Of a DNA stretch of 7,571 nucleotides, positions 1-6,852 are shown in pieces. Where the stretch lies: contig JAFPAZ010000254.1 in NCBI GenBank assembly GCA_017390645.1, positions 1 to 7,571 of the forward strand, read 5' to 3'. A program made the translations under genes and the position numbers. Below the pieces are notes generated by a model that did no database searches, was not told where the DNA came from, and worked only from the letters and a program-made list of their open reading frames with translations. Positions within the stretch are counted from its first letter, which is position 1, and each line of letters opens with the position of its first letter. This DNA is from Lachnospiraceae bacterium (GTDB taxonomy: Bacteria; Bacillota_A; Clostridia; Lachnospirales; Lachnospiraceae).

Positions 1-444
1 GAATTAACGGTTTTTGATAATTTAAAACTTTGGTACTGCGACATTCCGGAGAAATTAAAAAAAGACTTAAAAGAAGACGGTATTTTAACCCGTTTCGGTG
101 TGGATAAAATGATAAAAACCAAAGTCTCCAAACTTTCCGGTGGTATGAAGAAACGTGTCAGCATCGGATGTGCCCTGGCGAAAAATCCACCCATTCTTAT
201 TCTGGATGAGCCTGGTGCTGCATTGGATTTCGTCCTGAAAGGAGAAATCATCGCATATATGAAAGATTATATGAAACAAGGCGGCACCATTTTCCTTACC
301 TCCCATGAGCAAGGAGAACTCAGTGTCTGTAACCGTATGTTTTTTATCAAAAACGGAATCTCCGAAGAAATTACGTCGCAACTAAAATCGCCGGACTTTT
401 TTGACTGGCTCACCAAACAGATGGAGAATGCCAATGAAACGTAA
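1..444 (+). CDS. ABC transporter ATP-binding subunit, N-terminus cut by the window edge
   Basis: This is the cytoplasmic ATPase that would power the two permeases encoded downstream. The frame is open from base 1 and gives 147 residues, against a usual 210-240 for such subunits, so roughly the first 80 residues (Walker A, and the Q-loop just ahead) lie outside the window. What remains starts at ELTVFDNL, which normally follows the Q-loop. It then shows the ABC signature LSGGM (visible residues 45-49), Walker B ILILDE (65-70), a D-loop GAALD and the H-switch histidine in TSHE (His102). The catalytic set in view is intact. The residue after the D-loop is Phe rather than the common Pro. The stop codon overlaps the next gene by 11 bp, which implies co-transcription and coupled translation. 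The family call is firm; the substrate is unknown. It is truncated by the window, not a pseudogene. Confidence 0.95.
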   Translation, partial: ELTVFDNLKLWYCDIPEKLKKDLKEDGILTRFGVDKMIKTKVSKLSGGMKKRVSIGCALAKNPPILILDEPGAALDFVLKGEIIAYMKDYMKQGGTIFLTSHEQGELSVCNRMFFIKNGISEEITSQLKSPDFFDWLTKQMENANET

Positions 445-1882
445 AAAGATAATCCTTTTCATCACTACCCTATGTATTATCCTTCTTTTGGGGACTGCTT
501 TTTGTTTTCTTAAACTGAAAACCTCTCCAAAGAAAAAAATAATCCAAGCACTCACCACCACCTGTTCCTCCTTAACCGCAGTAGCCGGAACTTCCTCTGA
601 CCAGCTCCTTGGAATGGATAAAATCAATACGATTTTAGAGGAACAATCTGCCCAGGTTAGTGGTGATTTTACCATTGAATTTGTAAACAAAATGTTAGAA
701 TATGACTTTTTAAACGGCTTTACTTTTGCCTTCCATGGCAAGCGGGATTTATTAGGTCAGCAGGCCACCTTTAAGCTAAGCCTAGGCGAGGAAAATCCAT
801 TGACGTTCTCTACCTATCTTAGCAGCGAAGCCTTGGTCTTATCTGCCCCTAAATTATTAGATAACAATTATCATGTTGATTTTACGGAATTAGAACAGAC
901 CCTTGAGGATTCTTTCCTTGGAGATTATCTGGATTTTCCCGATATTACCATCCAGCCCTTTAAAACGCCGGTCCATTCCTCTTTTTCCAAAGTCTTTTCC
1001 TCTTTTTTAAGGAACCGGGAAGAAGACTGGAAAGAGCTGTTTTCCAACATGACTTTAGAAAAACAGTCAAAAAAGAAGACCATAACCACCCTGGACGGAA
1101 CCAAAAAATGTACTATTTATGAAGTAACTCTTCCAAAAGAATCCATAGAAGAATTTTTTGATTCCTTCAAGAATTACCTTGATTCTAATACGGCTGCCAA
1201 ACTGGATTTAAGCCAAGAGGCTTATGAAAACTTATTGGAAGATATGGATGCTTTAAAATCAATGCTTACGGAAAATCTAAAAGACGATATTGTGTTCCTG
1301 GTTTCACTGGATCAGAAAGGAATCCTTAGAGAATTTTCCACCTCCTATCAAGAACTTGCCTTTCAGGCTTCCTTTATAGGAACCGAAACCAACACCGATG
1401 CCATATCCGGAGAACTTCGGATAGAACATAAAACCCACCCGGTTACCATTGCTTATGAAGAATCCGTTTCCAAAGAAAATGACATGGATCTTTTTGAAAC
1501 CAGTTCCACCATCTTTCTTGCCAAAGAGCCGGAAAAAAAGATCGAAATTACCACAGAAAATGCCTTTTCTCCCGAAACATTAAAATTCTCCAATACTTCC
1601 AAACTGGTAGTTCCTACCGTGGGCATCAATGCAGAATTTTCTTATGAAGGAGTTTTTACAGATTACGTCAAAAACCAGTCTTTTTCTGCTGACATTGACG
1701 AACTAAAAATAAAAGTATTTGGAATCCGGATTTTCTCCTTGCAGGGCGAACTTTCCGTATCCCCATTAAAAGAACCTATCACATCAATGGAATCAGGAAC
1801 CAACCTTTTTACCCTGACCGGTAAACAGCAGGAAGAACTTTTTGAAAATCTGAAAAATACACTAAATCTTTTAAAAGATTAA
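434..1882 (+). CDS. Membrane-anchored extracytoplasmic protein of unknown function in ABC exporter operon
   Basis: I do not recognise the family with certainty. The 482-aa product has a basic N-terminus (MKRKK), one hydrophobic segment at about residues 6-27, and a long polar remainder with alternating beta-type patterns. It is therefore probably anchored by its N-terminus and exposed outside. Cys14 and Cys24 lie in the hydrophobic segment but are preceded by Leu and Phe, so no lipobox is present. The stretches around 121-150 (ending APKLLDNNYHVDF), 218-236 (LDGTKKCTIYEVTLPKE) and 284-300 resemble repeated beta-rich lobes of Firmicute surface proteins; a LolA/LppX-like or DUF6583-like fold is only a guess. 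I chose ATG 434 because GGAG at 423-426 sits 7 nt ahead. ATG 428 is too close to that site, and TTG 401 adds only residues overlapping the ATPase frame. Lying between ATPase and permease genes, it is likely an accessory of the exporter, such as a substrate-binding or assembly factor. Confidence 0.85.
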   Translation: MKRKKIILFITTLCIILLLGTAFCFLKLKTSPKKKIIQALTTTCSSLTAVAGTSSDQLLGMDKINTILEEQSAQVSGDFTIEFVNKMLEYDFLNGFTFAFHGKRDLLGQQATFKLSLGEENPLTFSTYLSSEALVLSAPKLLDNNYHVDFTELEQTLEDSFLGDYLDFPDITIQPFKTPVHSSFSKVFSSFLRNREEDWKELFSNMTLEKQSKKKTITTLDGTKKCTIYEVTLPKESIEEFFDSFKNYLDSNTAAKLDLSQEAYENLLEDMDALKSMLTENLKDDIVFLVSLDQKGILREFSTSYQELAFQASFIGTETNTDAISGELRIEHKTHPVTIAYEESVSKENDMDLFETSSTIFLAKEPEKKIEITTENAFSPETLKFSNTSKLVVPTVGINAEFSYEGVFTDYVKNQSFSADIDELKIKVFGIRIFSLQGELSVSPLKEPITSMESGTNLFTLTGKQQEELFENLKNTLNLLKD

Positions 1883-1903
1883 ACCGAAATGATATGAAAC
1901 CTC

Positions 1904-1910
1904 AAGGAGG
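1904..1910 (+). promoter_or_regulatory. Shine-Dalgarno site of first permease with duplicated spacer
   Basis: AAGGAGG is a near-perfect anti-16S match. It decides the start at ATG 1924 over the earlier in-frame ATG 1894, which has no such site and would place this motif inside the coding region. The distance to ATG 1924 is 13 nt, longer than the usual 5-9. The excess is explained by a tandem copy of GGAACC (1909-1914 and 1915-1920); a single copy would leave a spacing of 7 nt. Confidence 0.7.
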
Positions 1911-1923
1911 AACCGGAACCAAC

Positions 1924-3147
1924 ATGAAATTTTTTCTTACTTACCTATATTTATCCATAAAAAAGAATATCAAAATCTGCGTTTCTTCTTTATTCAGCAG
2001 CCTGTTACTCATTGTCCTGGTACTCTCTGTTACCTTTTTAGGAACAAAACTCTTATACCAGGATCAAAAAATAGGCAGCATACAGCTGGGATTTTACACA
2101 AATCCTGATATAAAAAAAGACAAAGCCACCAATGACACTGCCATAAACATCATTGAAAATCAGGATAGTATCGCCCAAATTTGTAATGTTCAAAAATATG
2201 ACTATAAAGAAGGAATTTCCCTATTAAAGAAAGGACGGCTCCACGCCTTCATCGTAATGCCTGATAACATCATCAATGATATTATTTATGGCGAAAACAC
2301 TCCAATTGAAGTAATCACCACAGGGGAAAGTGGCTTAGAATCCTTTTTATTTACTGAGATTTGCTCTAGTGCTGCTATTTCCCTGTCCAGTGCCCAGGCA
2401 TGCATTTACTCCTTAACGGATTTTTGTAAGGCGCACGGCTATCGTGACAATGTCCGGGAAGTATTGGATGATTTAAACCTGATTACCTTCCGGTATGCCT
2501 TTTCCAGAGGACCTTACTTCCAGCAAAAGGAAATCAGTGCCACAAATCAGCTTAATACTTTAGAATACTATATTGTCAGTGCCTTTATCCTGTTTTTATT
2601 TTTGTTTGCCATTCCTTTTGCAAAAACTTACGCAGAACCATCTTATGGCTTTTCCAAAAAATTAAATACTGTTGGCATCCGTCCACCCTTGCAGCTCATC
2701 ATAGATATAGTATCCCTTGCCCTTACCTTTTTCTTATTTATCGGTGCCTTGATACTGCTTCTTACTGTGGTGGCTTTGGTTAGCGGATTTACCTTCCGAT
2801 TTAAAGCCATAAACTACATTGGACTATTTTTCCTTCTCCTTTCCATGTCCGGCTTTTTCATCCTGCTATTTCGAATTTGCCAGACCTCCATGGGAGGAGT
2901 AAATTTGTTGTTTTTATCTTCCGTAATACTGATATTTTTATCCGGAGGATTTGTCCCTTTGTCCTTTTTACCAAACTCCATAAAAGGCATTTCCGGTTTT
3001 CTTCCCACCACCTTATGGTTAGAAGAAGCAGGAAATTTATTCTGGGGACAGACAACCTTTACGGCAAACCTTAAATTTATACTTCTTTCCATTTTATTTG
3101 GATGCATTATCTTCCTAATTGGGAAACGGAGGGAGCGATTATCATGA
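1924..3147 (+). CDS. ABC-2 type transporter permease, first subunit
   Basis: This 407-aa protein is predicted to be one membrane half of an ABC exporter working with the upstream ATPase. Its layout is a first helix at about 19-40, an extracytoplasmic domain at about 41-212, and hydrophobic segments near 215-234, 257-288, 297-317, 326-345 and 383-400, followed by a basic cytoplasmic tail (KRRER). That is the arrangement of the ABC2_membrane_3 / NatB / LnrM-type permeases. The segment LSGGFVPLSFLPNSIKGIS (339-357), before the last helix, matches the family's usual 'G-x-P-x-x-x-L-P' re-entrant region. Start 1924 is chosen from the AAGGAGG site; the start at 1894 would add ten non-hydrophobic residues without a ribosome site. 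The gene begins 41 bp after the anchored protein and ends in an ATGA overlap with the second permease, so the two are probably made in equal amounts. Substrate unknown. Confidence 0.9.
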   Translation: MKFFLTYLYLSIKKNIKICVSSLFSSLLLIVLVLSVTFLGTKLLYQDQKIGSIQLGFYTNPDIKKDKATNDTAINIIENQDSIAQICNVQKYDYKEGISLLKKGRLHAFIVMPDNIINDIIYGENTPIEVITTGESGLESFLFTEICSSAAISLSSAQACIYSLTDFCKAHGYRDNVREVLDDLNLITFRYAFSRGPYFQQKEISATNQLNTLEYYIVSAFILFLFLFAIPFAKTYAEPSYGFSKKLNTVGIRPPLQLIIDIVSLALTFFLFIGALILLLTVVALVSGFTFRFKAINYIGLFFLLLSMSGFFILLFRICQTSMGGVNLLFLSSVILIFLSGGFVPLSFLPNSIKGISGFLPTTLWLEEAGNLFWGQTTFTANLKFILLSILFGCIIFLIGKRRERLS

Positions 3148-4289
3148 GACAATGGTGCACTTATTTTCTTTTATTTACAAAACGATTGTTTCAAAAACCA
3201 ATTTATTTGTTTGTTTTATTATTATTACCCTGTTTTTCCTACTTTTATAGTCAAAGTACCATAAATCAGGACGACAGCTTAAATGTAGCACTTTATATCG
3301 AAGGAGAAGATGAACTGGCCAAATCCATTGTGGCAGACCTTCTGGTGTTAGACAGTCAGGTGAACTTTTATGAGGTGACAGATTATGAAACCTTAACCCA
3401 GGATGTTATCACCAGAAAAGCGGAATGTGCTTATATTTTTCCGGATGATTTATCCGAACTACTGGATGAACAAAAGAAAAAGGACATCATTACCGTATTG
3501 CATGCACCTTCCTCTATTTTAATGCCTATAAGCAATGAAATCGTATTTTCTTCCTTGTTCCGGCATTACGCTAAAAACATCCTGCTAGACTATGCCCTAA
3601 ATTATGAGGCTTTCGCCTCCTATGACGTACAGGAAATGACAGAAGAACTCCAGTCCTCTTATGAACACTATATGACAGAGGAAGTTCCCTATGAATTTAA
3701 ATTTACAACACTAGGAAAAGAAACTTCTTTGGAACAATCTAGTGAGTCCTTGATTATTTCCCCTATCCGAGGTATTTTTGCAGTCCTTATGTTTCTCACT
3801 GCATTGTTTAGTGTGGTAGACTGGTTTAAGGATCAGAAGAAACAGATTTTTCTGGCAGTATCCTATGCCAAAAAACCTTTTGTTTCCATGCTTTCCATTC
3901 TGGTACCAACTTTATTTTGTGGCATTTTCGGGCAAATTAGTTTATTATTAAGTCATACTTATACTGATTTTTTACATGAAACCGTTTACTTTTTGACGTA
4001 CCTTATATTTGTCGTAGGTTTTTGCTACTTTATAAAATCCTTCTTCCGGAATGGATTTTCCTTTAGCGGCATCATACCGGTTTTCACTATGGGAAGTTTG
4101 ATTTTTGCACCGGTGTTTTTTGACTTTGGTTCTCTCTTCCCGATTTTTAAACTATTAGAACATTTATTTTTACCTGCTTATTTTCTTAACAGCTTTTTTG
4201 TCAGTGGGTATTATGCTTTAGGAATGTTCCTTGGTGGGGGAATCTTTCTTCTCCTTGGAATCCGTTTAGAACGGTTACGACAACTTTAA
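3144..4289 (+). CDS. ABC-2 type transporter permease, second subunit
   Basis: This 381-aa membrane protein has the same plan as its upstream neighbour but little obvious sequence identity to it, suggesting a heterodimeric transporter. The first helix is at about 20-37, the extracytoplasmic domain at about 38-205, and hydrophobic segments fall near 206-226, 244-270, 279-300, 307-327 and 353-373. The final residues (RLERLRQL) are basic and cytoplasmic. The ATG at 3144 shares ATGA with the previous stop codon and has GGAGG/GGAG at 3128-3135 upstream, so it is preferred over the in-frame ATG at 3102, which lies well inside the previous gene. The PLSFLP-type motif of the first permease is replaced here by a looser FLPAYFLN (342-349), so this subunit is the more diverged of the two. 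No terminator is visible after its stop. ABC-2 class is confident; substrate and direction are inferred from family architecture only. Confidence 0.87.
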   Translation: MRQWCTYFLLFTKRLFQKPIYLFVLLLLPCFSYFYSQSTINQDDSLNVALYIEGEDELAKSIVADLLVLDSQVNFYEVTDYETLTQDVITRKAECAYIFPDDLSELLDEQKKKDIITVLHAPSSILMPISNEIVFSSLFRHYAKNILLDYALNYEAFASYDVQEMTEELQSSYEHYMTEEVPYEFKFTTLGKETSLEQSSESLIISPIRGIFAVLMFLTALFSVVDWFKDQKKQIFLAVSYAKKPFVSMLSILVPTLFCGIFGQISLLLSHTYTDFLHETVYFLTYLIFVVGFCYFIKSFFRNGFSFSGIIPVFTMGSLIFAPVFFDFGSLFPIFKLLEHLFLPAYFLNSFFVSGYYALGMFLGGGIFLLLGIRLERLRQL

Positions 4290-4383
4290 ACCAAATAATT
4301 ATGGGGCAAATCATGAAAATTACCGCCTGTACGATTCTCGCGAATATGAATGGCTTTTTTTATTAGAAAGGGATTATATATGA
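4270..4383 (+). pseudogene. Possible 3' remnant of an unidentified gene, ending on the mutS2 start
   Basis: The 90-bp gap between the permease and mutS2 contains an open frame of 37 codons after a stop at 4267-4269. It has no ATG, GTG or TTG. Its translation is charged and aromatic (NYRLYDSREYEWLFLLERD, from 4315), which looks like a protein C-terminus rather than spacer DNA. Its TGA (4381-4383) overlaps the mutS2 ATG as ATGA, as in coupled gene pairs. One reading is that the exporter operon replaced the body of the gene that used to precede mutS2 and left its tail. The caution is that any gene beginning ATGA carries this TGA, and 37 open codons arise by chance fairly often. The parent protein is not recognised. 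Confidence 0.25.
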
Positions 4384-6761
4384 ATCAAAAATCATTAAAA
4401 ATATTAGAATATGATAAAATTATTAAAATGCTGACTTCCTATGCAGGTTCTGTCATGGGAAAGAAGCTTTGTGAAGAACTTACTCCTACTTCGGATTTAA
4501 ATACTATTTTATCCATGCAGGAGGAAACGGGGGCTGCACTTCTTAGAATTTACCGACAGGGAAACCTATCTTTTCTTGGAGTCGAGGATGTAAAGCCTTC
4601 CCTGCTCCGTTTAAATATGGGGGCCTCCCTAAATACTACGGAACTGCTCTCTGTGTCAAAACTATTATCCTGTGTCCAGACTGCCATTTCCTATTGTAAA
4701 ATTGATGAAAGGACTGAGTTTGCAGATGCACTGACTTACCTTTTTGAAAGTCTGACACCTCTGACTCATCTATATCAGGACATTACCCGGTGCATTCTTT
4801 CTCCGGATGAAATCGCTGACGATGCTTCTCCTGCTTTAAAGGACATCCGAAGAAACATCAAAGGCATCAATGCCAAAGTGCATCAACAGTTAACACAGTT
4901 AATTGCTTCCTCCAAAAACCAGTCCATGTTACAGGACAGTCTGGTAACCATGCGTAACGGTCGATACTGCGTTCCGGTAAAAGCAGAATATAAGAGCCAG
5001 TTCCAAGGCTTAATCCACGACCAGTCTTCCACCGGTTCCACCCTTTTTATAGAACCTCTGGGTGTGGTAAACCTAAACAACGAATTAAGAGATTTAGAGG
5101 GAAAAGAACAAAATGAAATCGAACGGATTCTTTCCCTGTTAAGTGAAAAAGTATCTTTAGAGCAGGATTCCATCAAACGTAACCTTGAAATCCTGACCAA
5201 ACTGGATTTCATTTTTGCCCGGGCGCAACTTGCAAAGTCTTACGACGGAGTCATGCCGGAATATAACAAAGACGGAATCCTTCGCATCAAACGCGGCAGA
5301 CATCCTTTGTTAGATAAGAAAACCGTGGTTCCTATTAACATTGAATTAGGGGACACCTTCTCCATGTTATTAATTACCGGTCCAAATACCGGTGGTAAGA
5401 CGGTTTCCTTAAAAACAGCAGGATTATTCTCCCTTATGGGACAATCCGGACTCTTCCTGCCTGCCCTGGAAGGGACCTCTCTTTGTGTATTTGACGATGT
5501 ATTTGCCGATATTGGAGACGAACAAAGCATAGAACAAAGCTTAAGTACCTTCTCCTCCCATATGACAAACATTGTATCCATAATGAATCAGGCTACAGAA
5601 CAATCCTTGATTTTATTTGATGAACTTGGTGGCGGAACAGACCCTACGGAGGGTGCCGCACTGGCGATTTCCATCCTGTCCCACCTTCATGCCCAAGGCA
5701 TCCGCACCATTGCCACTACCCATTACAGTGAGTTAAAGTTATTTGCTCTTTCAACGGAAGGAATTGAAAATGCCTGCTGTGAATTCGACATCGAATCTCT
5801 ACGCCCTACCTACCGCTTATTAATTGGTATCCCGGGAAAGAGTAATGCCTTTGCCATTTCCAGCAAACTTGGCTTACCTTCTTATATTATAGAAGCTGCA
5901 AAAGGTCAAATCGACCAGTCCGCCCAGGATTTTGAAGCATTGCTTTCTGATTTGGAACAAAGTAAAATCACCATTCAGAAAGAAGAAGAAGAAATTCTTG
6001 CTTACAAAGAAGAATTGGAAATGTTACGTGCTGACTTAAAGCAAAGCAAAGAAGACTTAAACAATAAAAAAGCCACCATCATTCGTGAGGCGAAAGAAGA
6101 GGCTTTATCCATTTTGTCCGAAGCCAAAGAGCTTGCAGACGAATCCATTAAGAAATATCAGCAGTGGGTTCAAAATCCAAAGGCTGCCAATGCCAAAACC
6201 ATGGAGGCACAGCGTGGAAAACTAAGAGACCAGATGAACAAATCTTCCAAAGACCTCTTAGAGCAAAAAAAGCGAAAAAAAGGTGCCCATAGCGCCTCTG
6301 ATTTTAAAATCGGGGATAAAGTCCACGTATTTTCTTTATCCATGGATGGAATCGTTCAGTCCTTGCCGGATAATAAGGGCAACATTTCCGTTCAGATGGG
6401 TATTTTACGTTCCTTTGTATCCATTGAAGATTGCGAAATACTAGATGAGGCTGTCATCACTACCCCTACCATAAAACGAACTTCCAAAGGAAAGGTAAGT
6501 ATGAACAAATCCGCCTCCATTCGTCCTGAAATCAATGTCTTAGGAAAGACCGTGGACGAAGCAGTTGCCATTTTGGATAAATATTTAGATGATGCTTATC
6601 TTTCCCACCTGCCACAGGTAACCATCATTCACGGAAAAGGAACCGGGGCGCTGCGTGCCGGCATTCAGAATTACCTAAAAAAATTAAAATACGTAAAATC
6701 CTTCCGCGCCGGAAGTTTCGGAGAAGGCGAGATGGGGGTTACTATCGTAGAATTCAAATAG
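4380..6761 (+). CDS. mutS2: Endonuclease/ATPase MutS2
   Basis: MutS2 is a cytoplasmic ATPase of the MutS superfamily without the mismatch-recognition domain. In B. subtilis it splits collided ribosomes, and in other bacteria it suppresses homologous recombination; which role dominates here cannot be told. The 793 residues match the family length. In order: core/clamp region about 1-320; Walker A GPNTGGKT (334-341); signature region DIGDEQSIEQSLSTFSSH (377-394); Walker B ILFDELGGGTDPTEG (411-425); switch histidine in TTHYSELK (446-453); a charged coiled coil about 511-635; an SH3-like segment about 641-687; and a C-terminal Smr domain about 715-793 with HGKGTGALR (751-759). The Smr LDxx motif reads INVLG (718-722), without the aspartate. 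ATG 4380 is chosen because AAAGGGA (4367-4373) lies 6 nt upstream and the protein then starts MNQKSLKILEYDKI, as usual for the family. The in-frame ATG at 4350 precedes that site. Confidence 0.97.
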   Translation: MNQKSLKILEYDKIIKMLTSYAGSVMGKKLCEELTPTSDLNTILSMQEETGAALLRIYRQGNLSFLGVEDVKPSLLRLNMGASLNTTELLSVSKLLSCVQTAISYCKIDERTEFADALTYLFESLTPLTHLYQDITRCILSPDEIADDASPALKDIRRNIKGINAKVHQQLTQLIASSKNQSMLQDSLVTMRNGRYCVPVKAEYKSQFQGLIHDQSSTGSTLFIEPLGVVNLNNELRDLEGKEQNEIERILSLLSEKVSLEQDSIKRNLEILTKLDFIFARAQLAKSYDGVMPEYNKDGILRIKRGRHPLLDKKTVVPINIELGDTFSMLLITGPNTGGKTVSLKTAGLFSLMGQSGLFLPALEGTSLCVFDDVFADIGDEQSIEQSLSTFSSHMTNIVSIMNQATEQSLILFDELGGGTDPTEGAALAISILSHLHAQGIRTIATTHYSELKLFALSTEGIENACCEFDIESLRPTYRLLIGIPGKSNAFAISSKLGLPSYIIEAAKGQIDQSAQDFEALLSDLEQSKITIQKEEEEILAYKEELEMLRADLKQSKEDLNNKKATIIREAKEEALSILSEAKELADESIKKYQQWVQNPKAANAKTMEAQRGKLRDQMNKSSKDLLEQKKRKKGAHSASDFKIGDKVHVFSLSMDGIVQSLPDNKGNISVQMGILRSFVSIEDCEILDEAVITTPTIKRTSKGKVSMNKSASIRPEINVLGKTVDEAVAILDKYLDDAYLSHLPQVTIIHGKGTGALRAGIQNYLKKLKYVKSFRAGSFGEGEMGVTIVEFK

Positions 6762-6820
6762 GTAATTGCGAAACGAACAAATACTTATATTTGTGAGACA
6801 AAGGAAACAAATTAATTACC
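6761..6820. repeat. Nested inverted repeats between mutS2 and the response regulator
   Basis: An outer pair, GGTAATT (6761-6767) and AATTACC (6814-6820), encloses an inner perfect palindrome ACAAATA-CTTA-TATTTGT (6777-6794). The left outer arm begins on the last base of the mutS2 stop codon. No T-run follows either structure, so it does not look like an intrinsic terminator. The inner 18-bp palindrome has the size of an operator for a dimeric regulator, or it could form a weak RNA hairpin in a read-through transcript. I find no convincing -35/-10 pair in this 91-bp gap, so whether the regulator gene has its own promoter is undecided. Confidence 0.4.
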
Positions 6821-6852
6821 GAATAACATTTATATAAGAAAGGACAATAATT

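Noticed and set aside
382..741. Open frame of 119 codons on the minus strand
   Set aside because: It lies opposite the ATPase end and the anchored-protein gene, has no ribosome site of its own and an unnatural composition. The plus-strand frames are clearly coding. The minus-strand frames at 85-381, 2814-3152, 4883-5212 and 5240-5581 are rejected for the same reason.
2877..3074. Short plus-strand frame inside the first permease gene
   Set aside because: It is an out-of-frame shadow of the permease, which has clear membrane segments across this stretch.
4262..4274. Small hairpin CCGTT-TAG-AACGG near the end of the second permease gene
   Set aside because: The stem is only 5 bp, inside coding sequence, with no T-run after it; it is likely chance.
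4324..4361. T-run (4355-4361) after GAATGGC, possible intrinsic terminator of the exporter operon
   Set aside because: The only pairing I find is GCC plus ATTC with GAATGGC, interrupted by a 6-base bulge and a 10-base loop. That is too weak to call a terminator.
4301..4366. A 21-codon frame (ATG to TAG) in the spacer before mutS2
   Set aside because: It has no ribosome site ahead of ATG 4301 and only a weak GGGG before the internal ATG 4313. Its composition is not protein-like, and it overlaps the better-looking remnant frame.
5979..5996. GAA-type triplet repeat in mutS2
   Set aside because: It encodes consecutive glutamates in the coiled coil and is expected from the protein sequence; it is too short to suggest a phase-variable tract.
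6766..6796. Promoter candidates before the response regulator (TTGCGA or TTGTGA as -35, TATATT as -10)
   Set aside because: TTGCGA to TATATT is only 14 nt apart, and TTGTGA has no acceptable -10 at 16-18 nt. Neither pair is convincing in such AT-rich DNA.
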